Assembly: GCF_900107975.1 (NCBI RefSeq)
Contig: NZ_FNVF01000014.1
Coordinates: 50,995 to 114,994 of the forward strand
From: Paenibacillus sp. UNC499MF
GTDB taxonomy: Bacteria; Bacillota; Bacilli; Paenibacillales; NBRC-103111
Direction: 5' to 3'
DNA length: 64,000 nucleotides
The position numbers and the translations under genes are program-made. A model generated the notes under the pieces. The model had not been told where the DNA came from. It worked only from the letters and a program-made list of their open reading frames with translations, and did not search any database. Positions within the stretch are counted from its first letter, which is position 1. Every line of letters begins with the position of its first letter. Of the stretch, positions 35,005 to 44,370 are shown in pieces.

Positions 35005-35907
35005 ATGAATGAGCAAATTGGTAACGTCATCTTAAATTATGAATTTTATGACGACACCATTACTTATAGCGACGGTCCGATTGAAGATGAATTATTAGCA
35101 ATAGTGAAAGAAAACGAGGTTGAGAAAGTTCTTAAACAAGATTCCCGCTGGCCTATTTTGTATCATTTATCACCAGCAAGAGAAAATTTGTTGGAGTGGC
35201 TTCCCATTGAAAAAAATGCAAATGTGCTTGAAATCGGTGCGGGATGCGGGGCCCTTACCGGTTTAATGTGTAAGAAGGCTAACAAGGTTGTGGCCGTAGA
35301 GCTTTCTAAAAAAAGGGCTCAAATAAATGCCTACCGGAATAAAAATCAAGCGAACTTGGAATTAGTCGTAGGCAACTTAAATGACATCCGGTTTAAAGAA
35401 AAATTTGACTATATTACGCTCATAGGGGTTTTAGAATATGCCGCGCGCTTTACTAAGCACGATAATCCATATGAATTTTTTTTGAAACAAATAAAAGAAC
35501 TCTTAAAACCTAACGGTAAATTAATTATAGCAATAGAAAATAGACTGGGTTTGAAATACTGGGCTGGTGCAAGAGAAGATCATACAAATGAGCTTTTTGA
35601 TAGCCTGCATAATTACCCGGAAGATAAGAAAGTACGGACCTTCTCTAAAAGAGAATTAACAGACCTTATATCTGTTGCGGGCTTTACTGAGAATACCTTT
35701 TACTATCCATATCCGGATTATAAATTGCCTGTTTATATATATTCGGATGCCTGTAAACCCGATCCAGGTATATATTTTGAACACACTCCCAACTATGATT
35801 CAGAGAGACTTGTACTGTTCAATGAAAAGAAAGTGTTTGAAGGATTGGTCAGCAGCGGGTTAGCAGAAGATTTCTCTAACTCTTTTCTAGTGATATGTCG
35901 AAATTAG
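35005..35907 (+). CDS. SAM-dependent methyltransferase, probable glycan chain-capping
   Basis: A 300-aa class I methyltransferase. Motif I is VLEIGAGCGALTG (about residue 66), the acidic end of strand 2 is VVAVELSK, and IEKxx-type ends read LIIAIENRLGLKYWAG near residue 180. GLKYWAG-containing methyltransferases of this sort occur in O-antigen and S-layer glycan loci. In E. coli O9a the WbdD methyltransferase caps the polymer; here the following gene has the kinase-like and coiled-coil parts. The ATG at 35005 has GGGAGG upstream. It overlaps the next frame slightly if that uses its first ATG. Confidence 0.8.
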   Translation: MNEQIGNVILNYEFYDDTITYSDGPIEDELLAIVKENEVEKVLKQDSRWPILYHLSPARENLLEWLPIEKNANVLEIGAGCGALTGLMCKKANKVVAVELSKKRAQINAYRNKNQANLELVVGNLNDIRFKEKFDYITLIGVLEYAARFTKHDNPYEFFLKQIKELLKPNGKLIIAIENRLGLKYWAGAREDHTNELFDSLHNYPEDKKVRTFSKRELTDLISVAGFTENTFYYPYPDYKLPVYIYSDACKPDPGIYFEHTPNYDSERLVLFNEKKVFEGLVSSGLAEDFSNSFLVICRN

Positions 35908-35918
35908 AGGTGAGTTTA

Positions 35919-37352
35919 TTGGATGTGATTTTCGCTAAATACACTCGAGAGCGTTTACCGAACTATCAAATTGCCACTTACTTTGCTGTGGATCAAGGGA
36001 AGAAAATAGTGTTAAAGAAGCCTCTTAGAGAAGAGGCGGAAGCACATGTGGCAAAAATGTCTGAAACCTATAATTGGATAAAAACAGAGTACGATTATAT
36101 CAGTCTCGTTGAATGTAATTTAATAGACAAACAGGTCTCTTTCGAATTTCTGGAAGGCGAAAGTTTAGATGCTTTGCTTTTGGATGCGGCAAGAAAAAAT
36201 GACGTTCATTCATTTAATGAACTTATAAACAGCTATTTATCTTTTGTAAGACAGTTTGGTGTTACAAAAGAAACTAACGCGGCTATCAAAACTCCTTTTT
36301 TTGAAGTTACTTTTTTAGAACCGTTGGAACTCATTAAAATAGCCAATATAGATTTGATTTTTGAAAACCTGATTAGATATCAAAACGCGTTTACCATGAT
36401 TGATTATGAGTGGGTTTTTGAATGTGCGATACCTTTAAATTACTTGCTTTATCGAAGTTTTCTTCTGTTTTATCATAAGCATCGAGAAGAGCTTGGTCAC
36501 TTTATATCCCTGGAAGAGCAAATGGAAGCTTGGCAAATAAATCCATCGGAATTAACGGTTTTTGATTCGATGGAGAAGGCTTTTCAAAGATATGTGATGG
36601 GGAATACCTATGAGTATGCCTACTCTAAACAATATCTACAGCCGGCCCAGAGTTTGACAATGCTCAAGAGTAAGTTGAATGATTCGGAATTAGCGATGAA
36701 CAAATTAGAAGATGATTTAATTTTACAGGAGACTGAGCTGGAGAAAATGAAAGTTCTTAACAGGGAGCTTGCGAAACAAGCAAACCAGTCACTTTTGGTG
36801 CAAAATAAGTTGGAGCTTTCTCTTCATGAAGAAAAAAAGAAAACCGAAGAGTTGTTAATTCGTTTAGAAAACCAAGAAGCGAAATCAATCCTGTTAAGCC
36901 AAGTGACGGAACAAAGTCAAGATTGGCATGATACGAAGAATTTATTAGAAAAATTGTTGCGCCAGTTAACTGAAAAGCGATTTTTGAAAGTATTGAAATT
37001 AAATAAAAGCGAGAGTGAAAAATCGATCATATCAAATATTGTAGCTGACTTGCAGCGGTTATTCGATGAATACCTAATAAAGAACGAAACTTATGAAAAA
37101 GAAATTCATGCGAAGTTAAACCACCTTTCGGTTCTCCTTCATGAGAATTCGGGAAAAGTGGATGACTTAACGCGTCTTACTATTCAGCAGCAGAGTGAAT
37201 ATGAAAAGATACTCCAGCAAAATCATGTTAACTTCGTAGCAATGCAACATTTTAAGAATCTTTATGAAGAGCAGTTACATGTACAAACTCTCTACGAGGA
37301 GTTAAAAAAATCTTATCATGAGGCTTTTCAAGAACTTCAAAAATATAAATGA
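35919..37352 (+). CDS. Kinase-like protein with long C-terminal coiled coil (WbdD-like second half)
   Basis: A 477-aa protein. Residues about 1-240 look like a diverged protein-kinase-type fold: KIVLKKPLREEAEAHV (possible ATP-site Lys), VSFEFLEGESLD (hinge-like) and MIDYEWVFECAIPLNYLLYR, a D-x-E-W motif seen in kinase domains of glycan-capping enzymes. The classical HxD catalytic loop is not obvious. From about 245 to the end it is coiled coil, rich in Glu, Lys and Leu. In WbdD a coiled coil sets chain length. TTG 35919 has GAGG 8 nt upstream; the ATG at 35895 lacks a site. Function is inferred from architecture and neighbours. Confidence 0.6.
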   Translation: MDVIFAKYTRERLPNYQIATYFAVDQGKKIVLKKPLREEAEAHVAKMSETYNWIKTEYDYISLVECNLIDKQVSFEFLEGESLDALLLDAARKNDVHSFNELINSYLSFVRQFGVTKETNAAIKTPFFEVTFLEPLELIKIANIDLIFENLIRYQNAFTMIDYEWVFECAIPLNYLLYRSFLLFYHKHREELGHFISLEEQMEAWQINPSELTVFDSMEKAFQRYVMGNTYEYAYSKQYLQPAQSLTMLKSKLNDSELAMNKLEDDLILQETELEKMKVLNRELAKQANQSLLVQNKLELSLHEEKKKTEELLIRLENQEAKSILLSQVTEQSQDWHDTKNLLEKLLRQLTEKRFLKVLKLNKSESEKSIISNIVADLQRLFDEYLIKNETYEKEIHAKLNHLSVLLHENSGKVDDLTRLTIQQQSEYEKILQQNHVNFVAMQHFKNLYEEQLHVQTLYEELKKSYHEAFQELQKYK

Positions 37353-37373
37353 GTGGTTCATCGAGGTGGCAAA

Positions 37374-38546
37374 ATGAAAAAAAAAGTCTTAATCCTAAAT
37401 CCTTATCTTCCTACATTAGGTGGCGGCGAAAAGCATATGGGTTACTTATGTAAGTTCATTGAGGAATATTATGATGCGGTTGAGATCGACATACTCGTTC
37501 ATAATTATAATAATATCGATGTTCATTCGGAAGATTATCCTGATTTAAGCCAACTGGAAGCTAGATTTGATCTTAAGTTAGAAAAGACCAAATTACTAAA
37601 GATAGATCTTACGAAACCAGAAACTTTGAGAGAGCATTTTCAAAATAAACGGTTAATTGAAAATATGACTTCTAAATATGATTTGTTTATCAATTTTATG
37701 TACCAGAGCAAACATATCGGGAAAGCGAAAAAGAATCTTTATTCATGCATGTTTCCGGCTAAGCGTTTCCAGTTTGATGAGCTTTCCAAAAAAATTATGG
37801 GACGGTATTTAGATTTCAGATTTAAAAACAGTTACGATTATTTTATGACAAACTCGGAGTTCACGAATCACTGGCAGGAGAGCATATGGCATACACAGCA
37901 CAAAAATAAGATTATCTATCCTCCGGTATTCTTTACGGAATCACTTAGGGATCAGGAATTCAATCAAAAGAAAAATATTATCCTTTCGGTAGGGCGGTTT
38001 TTCGTTGGGGCTCACAACAAAAAACAAGATGAGCTTGTCGATTTTTATATTGAAAACAGCAATCGGCTAAAAGGCTGGGAATTTCATTTGGTTGGAGCCT
38101 TATCTAATTATTCGGAAGATATGGAATATGTGGAAAAAATTAAATCGAAAATAGAAGGCTATCCGATTTATCTTCATTTAAATGCGCCGTTAAGTGAACT
38201 TGAAACTCTGTACAGGGAAGCGAAGATTTTCTGGCATGCGACTGGATACAACGAGAAAGATGATCTGTTTCCCGAGAAAATGGAACATTTCGGAATTACC
38301 ACTGTTGAAGCGATGAGTTACGGAGTTATTCCCGTTGTTATTCGTAAAGGCGGTCAACCTGAAATCGTGAAAGAAGGGGTAAGCGGCTATCTTTGGGACT
38401 CCAAAGAAGAATGCATCCGAAAGACGATAGATTTGTTTGACGATAACCTGAGAGTTCAACTTACTGAAAAAGCATTTGAACGTTCTCAAAAGTTTTCGAT
38501 TGATAATTTCTATAAACAAACAAAGGAGGTATTCGATGCATTATAA
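37374..38546 (+). CDS. Glycosyltransferase family 4
   Basis: A 390-aa GT-B glycosyltransferase. The N-terminal LNPYLPTLGGGEKHMGYLC shows the Gly-rich acceptor-domain loop. The C-terminal half has ILSVGRFFVGAHNKKQ, then KMEHFGITTVEAMSYGVIPV, the E-x7-E donor-binding motif of GT4. It is expected to use a nucleotide sugar (GDP-mannose and dTDP-rhamnose are both made in this cluster). It has no membrane segment; it works at the inner face on a lipid-linked chain. GAGGTGG is before the ATG at 37374. It overlaps the next gene by 11 bp. Confidence 0.88.
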   Translation: MKKKVLILNPYLPTLGGGEKHMGYLCKFIEEYYDAVEIDILVHNYNNIDVHSEDYPDLSQLEARFDLKLEKTKLLKIDLTKPETLREHFQNKRLIENMTSKYDLFINFMYQSKHIGKAKKNLYSCMFPAKRFQFDELSKKIMGRYLDFRFKNSYDYFMTNSEFTNHWQESIWHTQHKNKIIYPPVFFTESLRDQEFNQKKNIILSVGRFFVGAHNKKQDELVDFYIENSNRLKGWEFHLVGALSNYSEDMEYVEKIKSKIEGYPIYLHLNAPLSELETLYREAKIFWHATGYNEKDDLFPEKMEHFGITTVEAMSYGVIPVVIRKGGQPEIVKEGVSGYLWDSKEECIRKTIDLFDDNLRVQLTEKAFERSQKFSIDNFYKQTKEVFDAL

Positions 38547-39744
38547 TATCTCCATAATTATAGTTAATTATAATGGGTTAAAATATATAGATCAGCTTTT
38601 CCAGTCCTTTAAATCTTTACAGGCCGAACACTTTAATTATGAAATTATATTTGTAGATAATCATTCATCTGATGATTCCATTACTTATTTAAAGGAAAAT
38701 TATGCGCAGGATTGTTTGAAGATCGTAGAATCGGATAAAAACTTAGGCTTTGCCGGCGGCAATAACCTTGGTGTTCAGCATGCTTCGGGAGACTACATCG
38801 TTTTTTTAAACAATGATACTAAGGTGGATCCGGAATGGCTGTCTAATTTATATACTTGTATGATGGATGAGAAAGCCGGAATCGTTACCTCCAAGCTTCT
38901 TTTCTTTTATGATTTTGTGAAAATAGGTGTACATACAAATGATAAACTCATCATTGATAACGAGGTTATCATTAATAGTAAAACCTATAAACTAGATCCT
39001 AAATTTTGCAAAAATATGCTCGTTTATGAGGATCATTCGGTCTGTTTCGGACATTCTTATTTTTACTTGCCATTACTAGACGGAATCGATTCTCATGACA
39101 TTTTGATAAAAAAGAAAGACCCGGAAACACATGGAAGTTTATTCATGGATAACGGTAGTGAATATGAACCTGGAAAAGCAATTCACCTGTCGTCGAGTGA
39201 AGCGGCCCATTCCTCCATTAAATTAATTCAAAACGTCGGTTCGGGTATCGATCAAGGGTTTAACGGGTATGATATCGGATTCTGTGAAGAAGATAAAGGC
39301 CAGTATGAACAAATTAGGGAAGTAGAGACAACTTGCGGCGCAGCCATGATGATGAAGAAGGATGATTTCATAAGTGCAGGCATGTTTGACGAACTATTTT
39401 TTATGTATTATGAGGATACGGACCTTGCTTTTAGAATAAAAAAAATGGGAAAAAGATTGATCTACTGTCCTTCCGCCGTAGTCAGACATATTCATACCGG
39501 AAGCAGCAAAGAATGGTCTCCCTTTTTTATTTTCCACGTATATCGCAATAGAATGTTATTCATACTCAAAAATTTTTCGAAAAGTATATTTATAAAAGAA
39601 TATATCAGATTCATAGCTTCCGTTCTTAAGTCGGCCGTTTCAAAAGAGCAACAGGAAGTTAAAAAAGCGAAATGGGATTCTTTACGTTCCTTAAGGCAAA
39701 ATATTACGCGTTATAAAAAAATGGCTTCTAAAGGAAGAGCTTAA
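38536..39744 (+). CDS. Glycosyltransferase family 2
   Basis: A 402-aa GT-A enzyme. It has ISIIIVNYNG at the start, the donor-binding FVDNHSSDDS, FAGGNNLGVQ and the metal-binding D-x-D variant FLNNDTKVDP. Late in the sequence lies MYYEDTDLAFRIKKMGKR with the catalytic-base acidic pair (ED). There is an insertion of about 60 residues in the middle compared with compact rhamnosyltransferase-like members. AAAGGAGGT is 5-6 nt before the ATG. It ends by overlapping the manC start (TTAATG). Confidence 0.9.
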   Translation: MHYNISIIIVNYNGLKYIDQLFQSFKSLQAEHFNYEIIFVDNHSSDDSITYLKENYAQDCLKIVESDKNLGFAGGNNLGVQHASGDYIVFLNNDTKVDPEWLSNLYTCMMDEKAGIVTSKLLFFYDFVKIGVHTNDKLIIDNEVIINSKTYKLDPKFCKNMLVYEDHSVCFGHSYFYLPLLDGIDSHDILIKKKDPETHGSLFMDNGSEYEPGKAIHLSSSEAAHSSIKLIQNVGSGIDQGFNGYDIGFCEEDKGQYEQIREVETTCGAAMMMKKDDFISAGMFDELFFMYYEDTDLAFRIKKMGKRLIYCPSAVVRHIHTGSSKEWSPFFIFHVYRNRMLFILKNFSKSIFIKEYIRFIASVLKSAVSKEQQEVKKAKWDSLRSLRQNITRYKKMASKGRA

Positions 39745-41117
39745 TGAAAATTATTCTCCTGTCAGGCGGATCGGGTAAACGTCTCTGGCCACTGTCAAAT
39801 GATTCAAGATCCAAACAATTTCTTAAAGTCCTTAAAAATGAAGAGGGCCAAGCCGAATCCATGGTTCAACGAGTGTGGAAGCAGCTTTCGGCCGCGGGGT
39901 TAAGTCAGGAGGCTTTTATAACAACAAACCGAGGTCAATATGAAAGCATTGTCTCTCAACTCGGTCCGGAGGTGCCTGTTATTATCGAGCCTTCCTCGCG
40001 GGATACTTTTCCCGCTGTTTCGCTTGCGGCGACCTACTTACATAGCGAGCTTAGAGTTTCGGGGGATGAGACAATCGTTATTTTACCGGTTGATCCCTAT
40101 GTAGAGAATGAGTTCTACCATAAGATAAAAGAACTGGATTTTTTGCTGGAACGCACAAAGGCGCATCTTGCTTTAATTGGAGTAACACCTACCTTTCCGT
40201 CGGAGAAATACGGTTATATTGTACCTAGCCTTGGTCAGGAAGGCCCCTATTCTTGGGTAGATTCATTCGTCGAAAAGCCAAACATGCAAAAAGCTGAGCA
40301 GCTAATCTCCCAAAATGCACTTTGGAACTGCGGCATATTTTCATTTAAACTTGGAACTTTTATGGAAATATTGGAAAGCAAAGGAATTGTAGCGGATTTC
40401 GATTTGATGAAAAAAAACTATTCGGAACTACCCAAAATATCTTTAGATTATGAAGTAGTGGAGAAGTTAAGCCAAGTTATCGTAACGGAGTATAAAGGTA
40501 CATGGAAAGACCTGGGCACCTGGAATACCTTATCCGAAGAAATGGGGAACTCCATATTAGGCCAAGGCTTGATGGATGAAGAGTCAAAAAACACTCATAT
40601 TGTAAATGAACTGGAGATTCCGGTAGTTGTGTTAGGCTGCAGTAATCTGGTGGTTGCAGTCAGTCCTGACGGTGTACTCGTAACAGAAAAGTCGGCGAGT
40701 CCGAAGCTAAAGGAAATTATTAAAGAAATAGACGGAAGACCCATGTTTGTAGAAAGGCGATGGGGATGGTACCGTGTTTTGGATTACGTGAGTTATCCGG
40801 ATGGAAAAGAAGTGCTTACAAAAAGAGTTCACATAAATAAGGGGAAAAACTTATCTTATCATTATCATAAGTGCAGAACCGAAGTTTGGAGTGTTCTTTC
40901 CGGCAAAGGGCACCTTATTCTGGATGGTGTATACAGTACGATACAGGCCGGTGATATAATTAATATTCCCGCTGGAGCCGTACATAGTATATACAGTGAA
41001 GAAGAATTGGAATTCATAGAAATACAAAAAGGCCCATTCATTAGGGAAGACGATGTTTATCGTTTATTAATGGAGTGGGAAGAAATCATAAATAATATCC
41101 AGGTAAGCAAGCTATAA
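39744..41117 (+). CDS. manC: Mannose-1-phosphate guanylyltransferase / mannose-6-phosphate isomerase
   Basis: A 457-aa bifunctional-type enzyme. The nucleotidyltransferase half opens LLSGGSGKRLWPLSNDSRSK and has FVEKPN at about residue 175 with LWNCGIFSF. The C-terminal cupin has RRWGWYRVLDY and LSYHYHKCRTEVW with the metal-binding histidines. Together they supply GDP-mannose (from fructose/mannose phosphates) for glycan assembly. It implies mannose or a GDP-mannose-derived sugar in the glycan besides rhamnose. It is inside the operon, sharing bases with both neighbours or nearly so. Confidence 0.93.
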   Translation: MKIILLSGGSGKRLWPLSNDSRSKQFLKVLKNEEGQAESMVQRVWKQLSAAGLSQEAFITTNRGQYESIVSQLGPEVPVIIEPSSRDTFPAVSLAATYLHSELRVSGDETIVILPVDPYVENEFYHKIKELDFLLERTKAHLALIGVTPTFPSEKYGYIVPSLGQEGPYSWVDSFVEKPNMQKAEQLISQNALWNCGIFSFKLGTFMEILESKGIVADFDLMKKNYSELPKISLDYEVVEKLSQVIVTEYKGTWKDLGTWNTLSEEMGNSILGQGLMDEESKNTHIVNELEIPVVVLGCSNLVVAVSPDGVLVTEKSASPKLKEIIKEIDGRPMFVERRWGWYRVLDYVSYPDGKEVLTKRVHINKGKNLSYHYHKCRTEVWSVLSGKGHLILDGVYSTIQAGDIINIPAGAVHSIYSEEELEFIEIQKGPFIREDDVYRLLMEWEEIINNIQVSKL

Positions 41118-41128
41118 GGAGAAAAACA

Positions 41129-42124
41129 TTGAAAAACAGAGATGATGTAGCTGACATTACGAAAGGTTTATTAATTATTTTAGTCGTATTTGGGCACTCG
41201 GCTTTTATCCAGTATTATTCTAATTTGCATACTCTTATTTATTGGTTTCATATGCCTGCTTTTATCTATATGAGCGGTTACTTTTTTAAACCCGTTGAAA
41301 GAGAACATCTAGGGGCATGGATAAGAAAAACTGCAACCCGGTTTTTTGTTCCGTATTTTTTTATCATCACTCTGATCACAGTTTACCGATATCTGTTTAC
41401 TCCAATCAACCAGCAGCAATTTGGAAATGAACTGCTTCATATTTTAGCTGGCGGAAGGTACATAGATGGTTATTATGCGCCTATTTGGTTTATAACTTGT
41501 CTCTTCTTTTGCCAATTAATTTTCTGTTTGCTTTCAATGTTTATAAAAAGCAAGTTTCTTCAATTTTCTATTATTTTTCTGTTCTTCATGGCGGCCCATC
41601 TGGAGTCTTATTTATTTCCCGGCTTAAAGATACCAATGAACATAGATGTTGCCTTTTTTGCTCTGTTTTTTTATGCAATGGGTTTCTATACAAAGCATCT
41701 TATTAAGAAAGAAAGCATTCAATTTGCCGCTTTTCCTCTGCTTTTACTCGTTATTTACTTAGTAAGAAAAGGGTATTTCGAGTATTTCCTCGATATGAAA
41801 CAGCATAAGTACGGGAATATTCTGCTAGATATTTTAATTCCTCTTTTAGGAACAGTTGTAATTTTTACTATAGGGCGAATGTTTGTGAATTCTCCTTTTA
41901 AAAATCTCATGGTCTACATAGGCAGGAATTCACAAATTATTATGTATCTCCATTTGGTTACCGCAATTGAATTGTACAGAATAGGTTTATACACCAGCGT
42001 CTATGTATTTGTTTTGATCGGTGTGTGTTTGCCAGTTATTCTTCAGGAAATCTTTTATTTTGTGAAGAGTAGAATAGCAAATTCAAAAAAACAGTTACTG
42101 GGTAGAGGAGAGAGTTCCCTATGA
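41129..42124 (+). CDS. Acyltransferase family 3, glycan O-acyltransferase
   Basis: A 331-aa membrane protein of about ten helices. It has DITKGLLIILVVFGHSAF at the start, with the acyltransferase-3 His, and IYWFHMPAFIYMSGYFF next, as in OafA/WecH-like O-acetyltransferases. It probably acetylates a sugar of the polymer. The start is TTG at 41129, supported by AAGGAGA 6 nt upstream. Its stop overlaps the next start (ATGA). It is not closely similar to the prophage acyltransferase at 17671 in its first 40 residues. Confidence 0.85.
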   Translation: MKNRDDVADITKGLLIILVVFGHSAFIQYYSNLHTLIYWFHMPAFIYMSGYFFKPVEREHLGAWIRKTATRFFVPYFFIITLITVYRYLFTPINQQQFGNELLHILAGGRYIDGYYAPIWFITCLFFCQLIFCLLSMFIKSKFLQFSIIFLFFMAAHLESYLFPGLKIPMNIDVAFFALFFYAMGFYTKHLIKKESIQFAAFPLLLLVIYLVRKGYFEYFLDMKQHKYGNILLDILIPLLGTVVIFTIGRMFVNSPFKNLMVYIGRNSQIIMYLHLVTAIELYRIGLYTSVYVFVLIGVCLPVILQEIFYFVKSRIANSKKQLLGRGESSL

Positions 42125-44337
42125 ATAAACAAATCCATACACACCTTCTCTCTTTCTTATTTTTTTCGTTTCTTGGTGCTGTTTTTTTAGGTGATATTCT
42201 TAATTTCATTACATTCTTATTAAACGTGAATATTGCATTTAATTTTGTCGTGCTCAGTCCCGTTTTTATGATCGGCATTGTTTGGTTGTTCAAAAGATTT
42301 TTTAGCATGGAACCCTTTTTATATGCACATTCCGATCTTATATTTATGGGCGTATTAATTGCATTCACATTTTTGGCGCTTCCCTTTCCGGATTACGGCG
42401 GGGATACCGTTAACTTTCACTTGCCTATGCAAGACTTACGTTTCATGGATAATATTAACGAGAATTTTCTTCCATCCTCATATGTAACCTTTTTTCCGTT
42501 CTTCCCGGACGGGCTTTATAAAGTGTTTCGAAGTTTATTCGGATATCGTGCAGGAACCCTTTTAAATACTTTATTAATTGTTGTGATTTTTTATCAATTA
42601 AAAGGAATTTTAAAAGCGGCCTTGCATCAGCATAAATTGAATGTAGCCTTGCTTAGCTTATTAGCTGCATTTTTGGTTTCCACAGAATTTATTCTCGCCA
42701 ATATTGGCGTATACATGATTGACTTGATCGCTATCCCCATTCTGCTTGAGCAGTTAAAGCTCTTAACCAATGGGAAATCGTATAGCAGAAACACGTCCTA
42801 TTACTTTGCGGCGCTGTTTGGATTTTGCGTAGCTTTAAAATTAACTTTTGCTATCTTTTCTTTCGTGCTTCTGTTTATATATGTTATCAAACACATAAGA
42901 AATATTACTCTTAAACAGTTCGGAATCTCTGTACTTTTGGCTTGCATACCATGCATCCCCTATTTCTTATATACTTATTTGAATACCGGAAATCCGTTAT
43001 TTCCTTTCTACAATCAAATCTTTAAATCTGAATATTTTTATATGGATAGCAATTTCAAAGACGATCGATGGGGGCCTCATTCCTTTCTTCAGATTTTGTT
43101 TTGGCCCGTTTATATGTATTTTCATCCTGAAATACTTTCTGAAAAAGCAGCCTACACAGGAAGAATCAGTTTAGGATTTATGGCAGCAATATTCCTGCTT
43201 ATAGTTGAACTGGTCAGATTCAAAAAACCAAGAAAACTTTCTGAACTGTTTCTAAGTATTCTTTTTATCTGCTGTCTTTATATATGGACGATAAGTACAG
43301 GCTACATAAGATACGGATTATATTTAGAAGTTTTATCCGGGATTCTCATTGTTACGGTTATATTTAAATGTGTCCATTCAAAAAAAATCGCTTCAAATAT
43401 GTTAGGTTATATTTTTGCTATCTTACTTATCGGACAAGTGCTTTCAAGTTATCATCTGATTTTAGCCAAAGATTTTAACTTGGGAGATAAGCCTTCTTTC
43501 CGAACCAGCAAACAGGCTTTGAAAAATAATTTTTCTCTAATTTTTAACGACAGAGTTGATAAAGACACGGTCCAGGATGTGGAGGCCTGGGTGCTAACCG
43601 GACCGTCCGGTTACGCAATTTCTTTAAAGCCGAATATACCTACAATTAATCTTCAATTTGAATGGTGGAAGGCTACGGCGAATGAAGCTATTGTTAGCAA
43701 AACAAATGAGTTTTTTGCTAAAAATCAATCAAAAAAAATATACACCGTCTATAACCCGCATAACGGAAACCTTACGGAAATTGTAAAAAAACTAAGCCAA
43801 TATAACTTGCGCATTACCGGCAGTAAACCAATTAAGCACCCTTATCTACTAGAAGGACAAATCATATATCTAATGAGGATTGAACAAAGTAATGGGGTTC
43901 CTCATAACGAAGGGAATTTAGTGAAGGATGGGTCTTTTGAATCTGTTTTAGAAAAAACTTCCTGGGAATCACAAAACCTTCGCAAAAGTGCTATCGTTCA
44001 AGAAGATGCGCAAGATGGTAAGATATATGTAAGAGCGGCTGCTGAAACCCCTATCATGCAAAGAGTAAAAGTCGAAGCTTTAAAAATCTACAAGCTTTCG
44101 TTTTACAGCCGAACAGAGGTGCTGAATAATTCTGCGACCAGGCTTCAAATTAACTGGTTTAATGATTCTAATCAATTGGTATCGACTTCGATAAAACTTG
44201 TGCAAAGCACACCCCAGTGGAATAATTATGAAATGTATGAAGTTGCTCCGGAAGGGGCGACCAATGGGGTCGTTATGATCAACTCTCATGAGAAGTATAA
44301 TATTGAATTTGACAACGTTGTAATGAATGAGTATTAG
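42121..44337 (+). CDS. GT-C type membrane glycosyltransferase with C-terminal jelly-roll domain
   Basis: A 738-aa protein. The first about 450 residues hold ten or more membrane helices. The first outer loop contains FPDYGGDTVNFHLPMQDLR, an acidic motif as expected for GT-C enzymes that use polyprenyl-phosphate sugars. The last about 150 residues (from NLVKDGSFESVLEKTSWES to IEFDNVVMNEY) have the pattern of a CBM4/9-like jelly roll. So the protein may add side sugars outside the membrane and bind the glycan. The start overlaps the previous stop. The function is inferred; no named homologue is recognised. Confidence 0.65.
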   Translation: MNKQIHTHLLSFLFFSFLGAVFLGDILNFITFLLNVNIAFNFVVLSPVFMIGIVWLFKRFFSMEPFLYAHSDLIFMGVLIAFTFLALPFPDYGGDTVNFHLPMQDLRFMDNINENFLPSSYVTFFPFFPDGLYKVFRSLFGYRAGTLLNTLLIVVIFYQLKGILKAALHQHKLNVALLSLLAAFLVSTEFILANIGVYMIDLIAIPILLEQLKLLTNGKSYSRNTSYYFAALFGFCVALKLTFAIFSFVLLFIYVIKHIRNITLKQFGISVLLACIPCIPYFLYTYLNTGNPLFPFYNQIFKSEYFYMDSNFKDDRWGPHSFLQILFWPVYMYFHPEILSEKAAYTGRISLGFMAAIFLLIVELVRFKKPRKLSELFLSILFICCLYIWTISTGYIRYGLYLEVLSGILIVTVIFKCVHSKKIASNMLGYIFAILLIGQVLSSYHLILAKDFNLGDKPSFRTSKQALKNNFSLIFNDRVDKDTVQDVEAWVLTGPSGYAISLKPNIPTINLQFEWWKATANEAIVSKTNEFFAKNQSKKIYTVYNPHNGNLTEIVKKLSQYNLRITGSKPIKHPYLLEGQIIYLMRIEQSNGVPHNEGNLVKDGSFESVLEKTSWESQNLRKSAIVQEDAQDGKIYVRAAAETPIMQRVKVEALKIYKLSFYSRTEVLNNSATRLQINWFNDSNQLVSTSIKLVQSTPQWNNYEMYEVAPEGATNGVVMINSHEKYNIEFDNVVMNEY

Positions 44338-44370
44338 CAGCAGCAGATAAGCAATAGGGAGGAACATGAA

